Shown: positions 19,241 through 28,321 of the stretch, piece by piece | How the letters are laid out: the number at the start of each line of letters is the position of its first letter | Numbering within the stretch: position 1 is the first letter of the stretch | Assembly (NCBI RefSeq): GCF_022829605.1 | Contig: NZ_JAKSYD010000153.1 | Coordinates: 1-64,000, forward strand | Length of the DNA stretch: 64,000 bases | Direction: 5' to 3' | Source of the DNA: Methylobacterium sp. E-065 | GTDB taxonomy: Bacteria > Pseudomonadota > Alphaproteobacteria > Rhizobiales > Beijerinckiaceae | The notes under the pieces: generated by a model | The model's input: the letters and a program-made list of their open reading frames with translations, nothing else | The model's database searches: none | What the model was told of the DNA's origin: nothing | Made by a program: the position numbers and the translations under genes

Positions 19241-19648
19241 GTCCGCCCTCCCCTCAGCCAGCCGGCTGGCCGGCCTCGACCCGCGCGCCTTATGCCCGAT
19301 ATTCGTGCCCGGACGGATGAAAATTGCGCACAAGGCAATTTCCCGCCACAAAGTGTGCTCTATCCTTGCCCGGAGCCTGGGGCGTCAGCCGGGACTTGGG
19401 AGGAGACCGGTCCCGCGCCAGCGCGAGAGGGGCACCTTCGGAGTCCGGCACGGCGGCCCGGCCACCGCAGCAGACCCGCTCGCCGGGGCGCCCTCCGCCT
19501 CGACGGTGCAATGATGCGGAAACGAAGGCCTCCGCAGGATCGCCGCGATCACGTATCGCGGCGATCCTGCCGAGAACCGCTAGTCTTGCGTGCTGCCCCC
19601 CGGGAGGATCGCCCTCCCCCACCGGCGGCCTGTCCTGGGACCCGGACG
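19241..19648. other. divergent intergenic region between L,D-transpeptidase and response regulator
   Basis: About 400 bases with no supported gene. A patch around 19318-19366 (gaaaattgcgcacaaggcaatt and aaagtgtgctctatcc) is AT-richer than its surroundings and could carry promoters. A short inverted repeat, GATCGCCGCGATC, with GTATCGCGGCGATC following, lies at 19539-19570; it could be an operator or hairpin ahead of the response regulator. Confidence 0.4.
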
Positions 19649-20335
19649 ATGTCGAATGCCTACCGCCTGCTGATCTGCGATGATGACGCGATCCTGCGCG
19701 ACACCCTGACCGAGCAGCTCGATCTCTGCGACGAGTTCACGGTCTTCACCGAGGCGAACGCCACGGACGCGATCCGGCGGACCGCCACGGAGCGCATCGA
19801 CCTCGCCGTGATGGATGTCGGCCTGCCCGATCTCGACGGGCGCGAGGCCGTGCGCCGGATGCGCGCCGGCGGCTTCCGCGGACCGGTGATCATGCTCACC
19901 GCCCAGGATTCCGAGGCCGATCACGTCGAGGGGCTGGAGGCCGGCGCCAACGACTACGTCACCAAGCCGTTCAAGTTCGGCATCCTGCTGGCCCGGATCC
20001 GCGCCCACCTGCGCAGCCACGAGGCCTCCGAGGACGCGGTGTTCCAGATCGGCCCCTACACGTTCCGGCCCGGCGCCAAGCTGCTGGTCGGCGAGCGCGG
20101 CTCGAAGCTCAAGCTGACCGAGAAGGAGACCGCGATCCTGCGCTTCCTCTACCGGGCGGGCCGGGCCGTGGTGAACCGCGACACATTGCTGGCGGAGGTC
20201 TGGGGCTACAACGCCCACGTCACCACCCACACGCTGGAGACGCATATCTACCGGCTGCGCCAGAAGATCGAGCCCAACCCGGCTACCGCCGCGATCTTGG
20301 TGACGGAGGGCGGTGGATACAAGTTGCTGCCCTGA
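19649..20335 (+). CDS. OmpR-family response regulator
   Basis: A 228-residue DNA-binding regulator. Receiver domain: acidic CDDDAILRD (~10-18), phospho-acceptor Asp in VMDVGLPDLDG (~54), switch Thr in IMLTAQDSE, and Lys in YVTKPFKFGILLARI. The C-terminal winged helix (LKLTEKETAILRFLYRAGR, VNRDTLLAEVWGY, HTLETHIYRLRQKIE, EGGGYKLLP) is OmpR-type. ATG 19649 is chosen on alignment of the first strand YRLLICDDDA. No histidine kinase is adjacent, so it is an orphan; the following cNMP-binding gene may be functionally linked. Confidence 0.9.
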   Translation: MSNAYRLLICDDDAILRDTLTEQLDLCDEFTVFTEANATDAIRRTATERIDLAVMDVGLPDLDGREAVRRMRAGGFRGPVIMLTAQDSEADHVEGLEAGANDYVTKPFKFGILLARIRAHLRSHEASEDAVFQIGPYTFRPGAKLLVGERGSKLKLTEKETAILRFLYRAGRAVVNRDTLLAEVWGYNAHVTTHTLETHIYRLRQKIEPNPATAAILVTEGGGYKLLP

Positions 20336-20399
20336 CGAAAAGACGTTTTACGTATATGCGACCAATCGGTACGCGTATGCGCAGGGTAGTGAGGCGTTC

Positions 20400-20891
20400 T
20401 TGGGGCTCGACGACGATATCGCGATCCTCGCCGGTGCGCCGCTGTTCGGCTTCCTTGATCGGGATGCCCTGCGCCTGCTGACCTTCGCGGCCGAGCGACG
20501 CGACCTCGCGGATGGTGACCTGCTGTTTGCCCGCGGCGACCCGGCCGATGGCGGCTTCGTGGTGATGTCGGGCACGATCCGGCTCGAACCCCGGGACGCC
20601 CACGCCGAGCCGGTCCGGGCCGGCCGCTCCGCGCTGATCGGGCAGCTCGCCCTGTTCGTGCGCGGGACGCGCCCGACCGTGGCCCGGGCCGAGAGCACCA
20701 CCGCGGTCATGCGCATCACCCCGACGCTGATGCGCCGCGTGCTGGAGGAATTTCCGGAGGCCGCGCAGGCCGTCCACGCGACGCTGGCGGACGACCTCGC
20801 CGACTTGGTGGCCGACCTCGACCGGGTGCGCGCGCTCCTCGACGTGATCGACGGCATCTCCTCAGGTGACAGCCCCGGTGCCCGCTTGTAA
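20400..20891 (+). CDS. cyclic-nucleotide-binding (Crp/Fnr-like sensor) domain protein without DNA-binding domain
   Basis: A ~163-residue single-domain protein: [40 protein letters not shown] and the C-terminal helix form a cNMP-binding beta-roll. No helix-turn-helix follows, so it acts by protein contact. The start is uncertain: TTG 20400 (LGLDDDI) has a GTGAGG-like Shine-Dalgarno, while GTG 20313 would extend it through residues YVYATNRYAYAQ, encoded by AT-richer, atypical codons that look like promoter DNA and overlap the upstream gene. Probably co-expressed with the response regulator. Confidence 0.75.
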   Translation: MGLDDDIAILAGAPLFGFLDRDALRLLTFAAERRDLADGDLLFARGDPADGGFVVMSGTIRLEPRDAHAEPVRAGRSALIGQLALFVRGTRPTVARAESTTAVMRITPTLMRRVLEEFPEAAQAVHATLADDLADLVADLDRVRALLDVIDGISSGDSPGARL

Positions 20892-20926
20892 GCACGGGCT
20901 CCCGCCACGAGAGTGTTTCGACCTCC

Positions 20927-21802
20927 ATGTCCCAGGCCGGCAAGCCCATTTCTGATCTCGCCCATTCCGATCTCGCCCAGACCATCGAAGCCGCCTGGGA
21001 GGACCGCGCCACTATCTCGACCGCGACCCGCGGCGCGGTGCGCGAGGCTGTCGAGGCGGCACTCGATCTGCTCGATTCCGGCAAGGCCCGGGTCGCCGAG
21101 AAGAGCGGCAACCACGATTGGGTGGTCAACCAGTGGCTGAAGAAGGCGGTGCTGCTCTCCTTCCGTCTCAACGACATGGCGACGATCGCGGGCGGCCCCG
21201 GCGGCGCGCCCTGGTGGGACAAGGTCGCCTCCAAGTTCGCCGGCTGGGGCGAGGCCGAGTTCCGCGCCGCGGGCCTGCGCGCCGTGCCGGGCTGCTTCGT
21301 GCGCCGCGGCTCCTACATCGCGCCCGGCGCCGTGCTGATGCCGAGCTTCGTCAATCTCGGCGCCCATGTCGGCGAGGGCACCATGGTCGACACCTGGGTG
21401 ACGATCGGCTCCTGCGCGCAGGTGGGGAAGAACTGCCACATCTCCGGCGGCGCCGGGATCGCGGGCGTGCTGGAGCCGCTCCAGGCCAACCCGGTGATCA
21501 TCGAGGACGATTGCTTCATCGGCGCCCGCGCCGAGGTGGCCGAGGGCGTGATCGTCGGCCAGGGCAGCGTCCTGTCGATGGGCGTCTATATCGGCGCCTC
21601 CACCAAGATCGTGGACCGCACCACCGGTGAGGTGATGTACGGGCGCGTGCCGCCCTACTCCGTCGTGGTCTCGGGCACGATGCCCGGCAAGGCCCTGCCG
21701 GACGGCTCGCCCGGCCCCGGCCTGTACTGCGCGGTGATCGTCAAGCGCGTCGATGCCGGCACCCGGTCCAAGACCGCCATCAACGAGCTGCTGCGCACCT
21801 AA
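20927..21802 (+). CDS. dapD: 2,3,4,5-tetrahydropyridine-2,6-dicarboxylate N-succinyltransferase
   Basis: Succinyl-CoA-dependent step of lysine and diaminopimelate synthesis. The 291-residue product has the DapD N-terminal helical region ([28 protein letters not shown]), then a left-handed beta-helix of hexapeptide repeats (from [20 protein letters not shown], ~122, through [39 protein letters not shown]) and the typical end [20 protein letters not shown]. Length and motifs match the family. Followed at once by a family A repeat. Confidence 0.96.
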   Translation: MSQAGKPISDLAHSDLAQTIEAAWEDRATISTATRGAVREAVEAALDLLDSGKARVAEKSGNHDWVVNQWLKKAVLLSFRLNDMATIAGGPGGAPWWDKVASKFAGWGEAEFRAAGLRAVPGCFVRRGSYIAPGAVLMPSFVNLGAHVGEGTMVDTWVTIGSCAQVGKNCHISGGAGIAGVLEPLQANPVIIEDDCFIGARAEVAEGVIVGQGSVLSMGVYIGASTKIVDRTTGEVMYGRVPPYSVVVSGTMPGKALPDGSPGPGLYCAVIVKRVDAGTRSKTAINELLRT

Positions 21803-21805
21803 ACC

Positions 21806-21863
21806 GCACGCCAGGGCTTTGCCCTGGCAACCCACCCAAGGGCGCGGCCCTTTGGGATCCCCG
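21806..21863. repeat. intergenic hairpin repeat (family A, copy 2, short)
   Basis: CCAGGGCTTTGCCCTGG hairpin followed by AAGGGCGCGGCCCTTTGGGA, the 3' half of the family. It begins 4 bases after the dapD stop and separates it from the next co-oriented gene. Confidence 0.7.
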
Positions 21864-21880
21864 ATCGGGTGGACCGCCGG

Positions 21881-22735
21881 ATGGACACGCAGGCGCTGAA
21901 CCTCACGGTGGCGGGCCGGCCGGTGCCGACGCCCTGCGACGTGATCGGGCAGGGGAAGGCGGCGCTGCTGTTGCCGGCCCTGTCGACCATCTCGGCGCGG
22001 GCCGAGATGCAGGCCCTCGCCCGTGCCCTCGGGTCCGCCTATCGCTGCCGCATGCCCGACTGGCCGGGCTTCGGCGCCCGGTCGCGGATGCGGGTGCCCC
22101 TGGCCCCGGAAACCTTCCACACCTTCCTGGATGCGCTGCTCGAAGCCGCCCCGGGCCCCTACGCCCTCGGGGTCGCGGCCGGGCACGCCGCCGGCTATCT
22201 GGTCGCGGCGGCGCGGCGTCATCCGAAAGCCTTCGACCGGCTGGTGCTGGTGGCGCCGACCTGGCGCGGGCCGCTGCCCACCGCGATGCCGGCCCGCGCC
22301 CACTGGTTCCCGCGGATCCGCCGGGCCGTGGAGGCGCCGCTCCTCGGCGAGGCGCTTTACCGGATCAACATCAGCCCGCCGATCATCGGCCGGATGATGC
22401 GCGCCCATGTCTACGCCGACGCCGCCCGGGTGACCCCGGCCCTGATCCGCGAGAAGCACGCCATCACCCGCCAGCGCAACGGCCGGTTCGGCACCGCCGC
22501 CTTCGTGACCGGCGGCCTCGATCCGGTGGGCAGCCGCGCCGATTTCCTCGACCTGTTCGCGGGCGACCTGCCGCCGATCTTGGTTCTGCGCCCCGACGGC
22601 GCGCCGCGGCGTTCGGGCGCCGAGATGGACGCGCTGATCGCCTCGGGCCGGGTGACCGGCGCCGCGATCCCCGGTGCGCTCAGCCCGCATGAGGAGCACC
22701 CGGAGGCGGTCGCGGCCGCGATCCGGGCGGCTTGA
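21881..22735 (+). CDS. alpha/beta hydrolase fold protein
   Basis: A 284-residue predicted cytoplasmic hydrolase. Seen: the core strand and turn ALLLPALSTISARAEM, RMPDWPGFGARSRM, PYALGVAAGHAAGYLVAAA (at the nucleophile elbow, where the canonical G-x-S-x-G reads GVAAGHAAG, so the usual Ser is replaced by Ala), RLVLVAPTWRGPLPT, and HEEHPEAVAAAI near the expected catalytic His. Loss of the Ser suggests a non-hydrolytic role or altered chemistry. ATG 21881 is preferred to GTG 21869. No family-specific assignment is possible. Confidence 0.75.
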   Translation: MDTQALNLTVAGRPVPTPCDVIGQGKAALLLPALSTISARAEMQALARALGSAYRCRMPDWPGFGARSRMRVPLAPETFHTFLDALLEAAPGPYALGVAAGHAAGYLVAAARRHPKAFDRLVLVAPTWRGPLPTAMPARAHWFPRIRRAVEAPLLGEALYRINISPPIIGRMMRAHVYADAARVTPALIREKHAITRQRNGRFGTAAFVTGGLDPVGSRADFLDLFAGDLPPILVLRPDGAPRRSGAEMDALIASGRVTGAAIPGALSPHEEHPEAVAAAIRAA

Positions 22736-22827
22736 GGATCCATAGGGCAGGGCGCCCGGAGGATATCGAGCGGCATTGCGACCATGCCGCCCCGGTCTCG
22801 ATCCGGCTTCAGGCGCGGCTCAGATGT

Positions 22828-23115
22828 TCACGCCGACGCTGCCGCGCTTCTGAACCCGCGGGCAGCCGCCTCGGTCTCCTCGATAAGCGTATCGAGAGCC
22901 GTCAGGCTGCTGCTGATCTGAGCGTTCAGGTCGGCGCGGATCTTGTCGATCCGTGTGTGACCGGTCAGCTCTTGTCCTTGCAGGCCGGCAATTTGCGCCG
23001 TCAGGTCGGCACGTCTCCGTTGCAGGTCTATCAGGAGCACCTCGACCTGCGCCGTCATCAGGTCCGCGGCCTGAGCTGAGTCGGCCAGTGAAAGGGTTGC
23101 TTCCGCTTCGGTCAT
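22828..23115 (-). CDS. small coiled-coil hypothetical protein
   Basis: A 95-residue acidic, almost fully helical protein (EVLLIDLQRRRADLTAQIAG, RIDKIRADLNAQISSSLTAL) with heptad-like spacing, suggesting a coiled coil. No signal or membrane segment. ATG 23115 is preceded by GGAGGGAG about 12 bases upstream. Codon usage is less GC-skewed than neighbours. It lies between two plus-strand genes and has no recognised family. Confidence 0.6.
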   Translation of the reverse strand: MTEAEATLSLADSAQAADLMTAQVEVLLIDLQRRRADLTAQIAGLQGQELTGHTRIDKIRADLNAQISSSLTALDTLIEETEAAARGFRSAAASA

Positions 23116-23329
23116 GGCAGCTTGATTCTCCCTCCGGCGGAGAGGGCTAGATCATGTGGCTCGTTCCAAGCTTGGCGGCGACCCTTTGGGTCAAACGCTG
23201 CGCTTGGCGAGGGTCGAGCGCCCCCTGGACACGATCCTCCGCCTGTGCGCGGACTGACTGGGCCGGCTGAACCGTTCGTCCGGCAGAGCGGGAGCACCCG
23301 CGGAAGCATCCGATAGAATCCCGGATCCA

Positions 23330-24229
23330 ATGATGCGCCTCTTGCTCCGGCCCCCCTGCCTTTCGGCAGTCCTCGTCCTTCTGCTGGCGTCCGCCGGTCC
23401 GGCCTGCGCCGAAGAGGCGCCCCGCCCCGCCCCATCGCCTGCACCCTCGGCTCCGCCCTCCCTCGGCGCCGACACGCTCAAGCCCGGCAAGCCGGCCGTG
23501 AAGCCCTACCTCGCCGATACGGCGCTGCCGGACGCGATCCAGATCCTGCCGCCGCCGCCGGCCCACGACGCGCCCCTCGACAAGGCGGACCGGGCGGCCT
23601 TCGCCACCACCCGCGCCCTCAAGGGCAGCCCCCGCTGGGAGATCGCGGCCAACGACGTGTCCGAGGGGGCGGCCGCGGTGCTGGAGAACTTCGCTTGCGT
23701 GCTCGGGACGCGGATCGACCAGGCCCGGGTGCCGGCGGTGATCAACCTGCTGGAGCGCGCCCGCCTCGACCTCGCCCATGCCACCCGGGGTCCAAAGGTG
23801 CATTACCGGCGCCTGCGCCCGTTCGTGGGCAACGAGGCGCCGATCTGTGTGCAGCGGACCGAGAAACTCGCCGACAGCTTCAGCTACCCCTCCGGCCACG
23901 CCACCCAGGGCTGGGCCTATGCGCTGATCCTGGCCGCCCTGGTGCCCGAGAAGGCGACCGCGATCCTGGTGCGCGGGCGGGCCTACGGCGAGAGCCGCGT
24001 CGTGTGCGGCGTGCATTGGCTCAGCGATGTGGTGGCCGGGCGCCTCACCGGCACGTCGGTCTTCGCCGCCCTGATGGGTGATCCGACCTTCCGGGGCGAC
24101 ATGGAGAAGGCCCGCGCCGAACTCCGCGCCGCCATGACGAATGCCGGGACGGGCGCCGGGGCGGCCTCTGATCAGGCCATCTGCACCCGGGAGACAGAGG
24201 CTCTGCGCGAGCCGCCGCTGGAGTTCTAG
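23330..24229 (+). CDS. periplasmic class A acid phosphatase (PAP2 family)
   Basis: A 299-residue exported phosphomonoesterase. A signal peptide (LSAVLVLLLASAGPACA, cleavage near 27) and a Pro/Ala linker precede the PAP2 domain. The three vanadium-haloperoxidase-type motifs are present: KVHYRRLRPF (~162-171), SYPSGHATQGW (~185-195) with catalytic His, and GESRVVCGVHWLSDVVAG (~221-238). Broad-specificity phosphate release in the periplasm is expected. ATG 23330 or 23333 both possible. Gene is followed by the iron-box region of the siderophore receptor. Confidence 0.92.
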   Translation: MMRLLLRPPCLSAVLVLLLASAGPACAEEAPRPAPSPAPSAPPSLGADTLKPGKPAVKPYLADTALPDAIQILPPPPAHDAPLDKADRAAFATTRALKGSPRWEIAANDVSEGAAAVLENFACVLGTRIDQARVPAVINLLERARLDLAHATRGPKVHYRRLRPFVGNEAPICVQRTEKLADSFSYPSGHATQGWAYALILAALVPEKATAILVRGRAYGESRVVCGVHWLSDVVAGRLTGTSVFAALMGDPTFRGDMEKARAELRAAMTNAGTGAGAASDQAICTRETEALREPPLEF

Positions 24230-24245
24230 GCTCGAACGATTACAG

Positions 24246-24262
24246 TTTTTAAGTCTTCTAAG
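24246..24262. promoter_or_regulatory. candidate iron control element (ICE box, Irr site)
   Basis: TTTTTAAGTCTTCTAAG agrees at 11 of 14 fixed positions with the ICE consensus TTTAGAA-N3-TTCTAAA used by the haem-linked regulator Irr in Hyphomicrobiales. It sits in an AT-rich stretch about 97 bases upstream of the TonB-dependent receptor start, where an iron-responsive activator or repressor site is expected. Not experimentally supported. Confidence 0.5.
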
Positions 24263-24358
24263 TGTGTGATTTACAACACGTATTTGGCTTGATCAATAAA
24301 CCGTGAACGATCAATCGTGAGCCCAGTGCCGATCTAAAGGCACGCAACAGGGTTCTTG

Positions 24359-26575
24359 ATGTCCATGCGTACCGCCCGACTCGGGCTGCTCCTCGCCTCC
24401 ACCACCCTCGCGGGTCCCGCCCTCGCGCAGGACCGAAGCGTGCAGCTCAACGAGATCTCCGTGGAGGCCGTCGGCCCCGGCCCCGCGGTGGCGGCCGGCG
24501 CGGGGCTGGGCGGGAACGTGAGCAGTGGCGACGGCGGCACGGCGGCGACCAGCGGCGGGGGCGGGGGGCCGTCCGGCATCACCGGCTACGTCGCCCGGAT
24601 CAGCCCCACCGCGACCAAGACCAACACGCCGCTGATCGAGACCCCGCAATCGGTCTCGGTCGTCACCCGCGAGCAGTTGAACGACCGCAACGTCCAGAGC
24701 TTCAGCGACGCGCTGGCCTACGTGCCGGGGGCGAGCGTCAACGTCTCGGGCTTCGATCCGCGCTTCGATCAGGTCTTCATCCGCGGCTTCGACGTGCTGT
24801 CCAACCAGGGCACCTACCGCGACGGCCTGCGCCAGATCGGCAGCGGCTTCATCTTCCCGCGCATCGAACCCTACGGGCTGGAGGCCGTGACCGTCCTGCG
24901 CGGGCCGACCTCGGGCCTCTACGGGCTGGGCTCGCCCGGTGGCATCCTCGACGCGACCTCGAAGCGCCCGGTCTTCGCGCGCTTCGGCGAGGTCTGGTTC
25001 CAGAGCGGCAGCTTCGACCGCTTCCAGGGCAACTTCGATGTCGGCGGCCCGGTGGAGGGCTCGGGCGGCACCATGGCGTACCGGCTGACCGGCGTGCGGC
25101 GGGAAGCCGGCACCTTCATCGGCCGCGGCACCAACGACGACCAACTCAACATCGCCCCGGCCTTCACGTGGAAGCCCTCGGCCGATACCACCTTCACCTT
25201 CCTGAGTGAGTTCCAGGTCCGGAACACGCCCGCGACCGTGTTCTACTACAACGATCCCGGCTTCCGGGTGACCAAGTACTACAGCGGCGACCCGCGCTTC
25301 GCGGGTCTCGACCAGACCCAGTACCGGGTCGGCTACGCCTTCGAGCACCGGTTCTCGGAGGATCTGATCTTCCGCCAGAACTTCCGCCACTACGGCGTCT
25401 TCCTCAGCGCCAAATACACCGGGATCGATTCGATCAACGCGGCGCGCACGCTGGGCTCCCGCTCGACCGGCTACATCCGCGAGGGGCTGGTGCAGCAGAC
25501 GTTGGACAACCAGCTCGAGGCGCACTTCGTCACCGGCCCGGTCGCCCACACCCTGGTGGCCGGCGTGGACTACGCTCATTACGGGCTGAGCAACCGCTTC
25601 GGGGCCGGCCCGGCGCCCGACCTCGACCTGCTCACCCAGAATTACGGCCGGCAGTTCATCCCGACCCCGACGCTGGGGAGCCCGACCCGGCAGGCGCAGG
25701 ATCAGATCGGCGTCTACCTGCAGGATCAGGCGCGGTTCGGCGACTTCATCCTGACCCTGAACGGGCGCCACGACTGGATCTCCCAGGACAACCGCGCGAC
25801 ACCGGTCAGCGCAGTCACACGCCAGGACAACACCGCCTTCACGGGCCGCGTCGGCCTAGGCTACGTCCTGGCGCCCGGGCTCGTGCCCTATGCCAGCTAC
25901 GCCACGACCTTCACGCCGCAGGTGGGCACCGACGTGCGCGGGCAGGCCTTCAAGCCCGCGACCGGCGACCAGATCGAGGCCGGCGTGAAATACCTGATCC
26001 CCGGCACCAACATCCAGACGGCGTTTGCGGGCTTCGACATCGAGCAGTCGAGCATCCTGCGGACCGACCCGACCAACCTCGCCTTCCAGGCCGCCACCGG
26101 CGCCGTGCGCTCCCGCGGCTTCGAAGCCGAGGCGACCGCCAACCTCGCGCCTGGCACGAACCTGACCATCGCGTACACGCACCTCGACTTCCGCTTCGTG
26201 AACCAGACCTCGTTCACGGGCGCGACGCAGGACGGGAACCGCGTTTCCGGCATCCCGAGCGACACCTACGCGTCGTTCCTGACCTACGCGTTCCCGACCT
26301 ACTCGCCCCTGCGCGGCCTGACGATCGGCGGCGGCATCCGCTACATCGGCACGAGCTTCGCGGATGACGACAACACGGTGCGCAACCCGACCGTGACGCT
26401 CTACGACGCGCTGGTCGCCTACGATTTCGCGGCGATCGACCCGAAATACCAGGGCCTGCGCGCGCAGATCAACGCCACCAACGTGTTCGACCGGACCTAT
26501 AACACCTGTGCATTCGGCAATTGCTACCGCGGCGCGCCGGCCACGGTGATCGGCAGCCTGATCTACCGCTGGTAG
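24359..26575 (+). CDS. TonB-dependent siderophore receptor
   Basis: Outer-membrane gated barrel of 738 residues for ferric siderophores, in the FhuA/FpvA group. Signal peptide RLGLLLASTTLAGPALAQ, then TonB-box-like LNEISVEA, a Gly-rich spacer, and a plug domain (TPLIETPQSVSVVTREQLND, VFIRGFDVLSNQGTYRDGLR, LEAVTVLRGPTSGLYG, SPGGILDATSKRP). The 22-strand barrel ends INATNVFDRTYNTCAFGNCY and SLIYRW with a terminal aromatic. No STN signalling domain, so no transmembrane sigma signalling. ATG 24359 preferred; TTG 24356 and ATG 24365 possible. Siderophore type, probably hydroxamate, is inferred only from the group. Confidence 0.92.
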   Translation: MSMRTARLGLLLASTTLAGPALAQDRSVQLNEISVEAVGPGPAVAAGAGLGGNVSSGDGGTAATSGGGGGPSGITGYVARISPTATKTNTPLIETPQSVSVVTREQLNDRNVQSFSDALAYVPGASVNVSGFDPRFDQVFIRGFDVLSNQGTYRDGLRQIGSGFIFPRIEPYGLEAVTVLRGPTSGLYGLGSPGGILDATSKRPVFARFGEVWFQSGSFDRFQGNFDVGGPVEGSGGTMAYRLTGVRREAGTFIGRGTNDDQLNIAPAFTWKPSADTTFTFLSEFQVRNTPATVFYYNDPGFRVTKYYSGDPRFAGLDQTQYRVGYAFEHRFSEDLIFRQNFRHYGVFLSAKYTGIDSINAARTLGSRSTGYIREGLVQQTLDNQLEAHFVTGPVAHTLVAGVDYAHYGLSNRFGAGPAPDLDLLTQNYGRQFIPTPTLGSPTRQAQDQIGVYLQDQARFGDFILTLNGRHDWISQDNRATPVSAVTRQDNTAFTGRVGLGYVLAPGLVPYASYATTFTPQVGTDVRGQAFKPATGDQIEAGVKYLIPGTNIQTAFAGFDIEQSSILRTDPTNLAFQAATGAVRSRGFEAEATANLAPGTNLTIAYTHLDFRFVNQTSFTGATQDGNRVSGIPSDTYASFLTYAFPTYSPLRGLTIGGGIRYIGTSFADDDNTVRNPTVTLYDALVAYDFAAIDPKYQGLRAQINATNVFDRTYNTCAFGNCYRGAPATVIGSLIYRW

Positions 26576-26682
26576 CAGGCCCGGCAGGGGACACCGGCAT
26601 GGCAGGCTCCCGCTCCCGGCACTGGAGATCGGCGCGCATTTCGTCCTAAGGCCGGAGCCTCGTCCTCCGGTCCGGACCCGCC

Positions 26683-27651
26683 ATGCTGTCGACCCTCTTG
26701 GTCGTGCTGCCGATCTTCGCGCTTGTCTTCGCCGGGTGGCTCGCCCGGCGGACCGGCGTGCTCGGCGCCGCCGCCACCACGGAACTCAACCGCTTCGTGG
26801 TCTTCCTGGCCCTGCCGGCGCTGCTGTTCGACGTCACCGCCCACGCCCATTGGGCCGATCTCTGGAAGCCCGGCTTCATCGGCGCCTTCGGGCTGAGCAG
26901 CCTCGCGGTCTTCGCCTTCACCGTCCTGATCCGGTGCGGGGCCGGGCGACCGCTCGCCGATTCCGCCCTGGACGGACTCAATGCCGGCTACGCCAATACC
27001 GGTTTCATGGGCTTCCCTCTGGCGCTCGTAGTCTTCGGGCCGGAGGCGCTCGCACCCACCACGGTGGCGGTGATCCTCACCGTCTGCGCGGTGTTCGCGG
27101 TGGCGATCGTGCTGATCGAGATCGGGCTGCGCCGGGCGGACTCGGCGGGCGGGCAGGGGAGTTCGCGCGTTCCAATCTGGCTCGCGGTCGGCCGCTCGCT
27201 GGTGCGCAACCCGCTGCTGGTCGCCCCGGCGCTCGGCGCCCTGGTGCCGAGCCTCGGCCTCGCCGTCCCGGCGCCGGTGGAGACGTTCCTGAAACTCCTC
27301 GGGGGGGCAGCCTCGCCCTGCGCCCTGGTGGCGCTCGGCCTGTTCCTGGCTCAAAGGCGCCGGAGCCGGGGCGGGGCAGGGCGGGATGGGCATGCGCGGA
27401 TCGCGGCCTTGCTGGTCGCGCTGAAGCTCGCCGCCCATCCGCTGCTGACCTACGGGCTCGGCCGGTACGTCTTTGATCTGCCGCCGCTCCAGCTGCACAC
27501 CGCCGTGCTGATGGCGGCGCTGCCCACCGGGACCGGGCCGTTCATGCTGGCGGAGTTCTACCGGCGCGAGGCCGACCTGACCGCCACCGTGGTGCTGGTC
27601 TCGACCGTGCTGGCGGTGCTCACCGTCTCGGGATACCTGGCGACACTCTGA
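26683..27651 (+). CDS. AEC family transporter (auxin efflux carrier type)
   Basis: A 322-residue inner-membrane carrier with about ten hydrophobic segments in the AEC/MdcF family layout: LPIFALVFAGWLARR, LNRFVVFLALPALLF, LDGLNAGYANTGFMGFPLAL (conserved Asn-Thr-Gly-Phe region, ~105-122), a central basic loop, then NPLLVAPALGALV and ALPTGTGPFMLAEFYRREAD. Family members export or import organic acids. The substrate is unknown; no neighbouring gene helps. ATG 26683 starts a clean first membrane helix. Confidence 0.9.
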   Translation: MLSTLLVVLPIFALVFAGWLARRTGVLGAAATTELNRFVVFLALPALLFDVTAHAHWADLWKPGFIGAFGLSSLAVFAFTVLIRCGAGRPLADSALDGLNAGYANTGFMGFPLALVVFGPEALAPTTVAVILTVCAVFAVAIVLIEIGLRRADSAGGQGSSRVPIWLAVGRSLVRNPLLVAPALGALVPSLGLAVPAPVETFLKLLGGAASPCALVALGLFLAQRRRSRGGAGRDGHARIAALLVALKLAAHPLLTYGLGRYVFDLPPLQLHTAVLMAALPTGTGPFMLAEFYRREADLTATVVLVSTVLAVLTVSGYLATL

Positions 27652-27770
27652 AACCAGCCGACCACGCTCTCGCCGCAGTGGAATCGTAACCCGCGCCGCG
27701 TAGCTTGGTGGCGCGGCACGCGGTGTCCGCGCTAGAACGATCCGGCGAAGCGGGGCGGAACGACGGCGTG

Positions 27771-28316
27771 ATGGTGGGTTCGGGCGTATCACTCGCGGGG
27801 CGGATCGCCCGCTTGACCTGCGTGGCCGGCTTGGCCTTGAGCCTGTCGGCCTGTTTCCGTCCGCTCTATGGCCCGACCGCCTCGGGTGAGTCGGTCCCGG
27901 CGCTGCTGGCCGCCGTGCAGGTCGACGACGTCGCGATGGCGCAGGGCCAGGAGCGGCTCGGCCACTATCTGCGCAGCGAACTGGTGTTCGACCTCGACGG
28001 CTCGGGCCAGCCAGCGACCAAGCGCTACCGGCTCAAGCTCTCGGGCTCCGAGATCGTGCAGACCCCGATCGTGTCGTCGACCACCGGCCGCGCCGAGGCC
28101 GGCACCCTGGTGGCCAACATCAAGTACAGCCTGGAGGACATGGCGGGCACCAAGGTCTACAGCGATGGCGTGGCCACCTCGACCGCGACCTACGACCGCT
28201 CGGTCCAGCGCTTCGCCAGCCAGCGGGCGGCGCGCGATGCCGAGATCCGGCTCGCCAGCGTGCTGTCCGACCAGATCAAGAGCCGACTGGCCGCCGTCCT
28301 CTCCACCAAACCGTAA
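27771..28316 (+). CDS. lptE: LPS-assembly lipoprotein LptE
   Basis: Outer-membrane lipoprotein that plugs LptD and delivers LPS to the surface. The 181-residue precursor has a lipoprotein signal ending LALSLSACFRPLYG with Cys at the lipobox; the FRPLYG after the Cys is typical of alphaproteobacterial LptE. It is followed by AAVQVDDVAMAQGQERLGHY and VATSTATYDRSVQRFASQ. ATG 27771 places the signal at the N-terminus; the longer frame to 27705 does not. It lies 5 bases before holA, as in relatives. Confidence 0.92.
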   Translation: MVGSGVSLAGRIARLTCVAGLALSLSACFRPLYGPTASGESVPALLAAVQVDDVAMAQGQERLGHYLRSELVFDLDGSGQPATKRYRLKLSGSEIVQTPIVSSTTGRAEAGTLVANIKYSLEDMAGTKVYSDGVATSTATYDRSVQRFASQRAARDAEIRLASVLSDQIKSRLAAVLSTKP

Positions 28317-28321
28317 CCGGC

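Noticed and set aside
20348..22699. 783-codon open frame on the minus strand
   Set aside because: Antisense to the cNMP-binding gene, dapD and the hydrolase; no coding signal.
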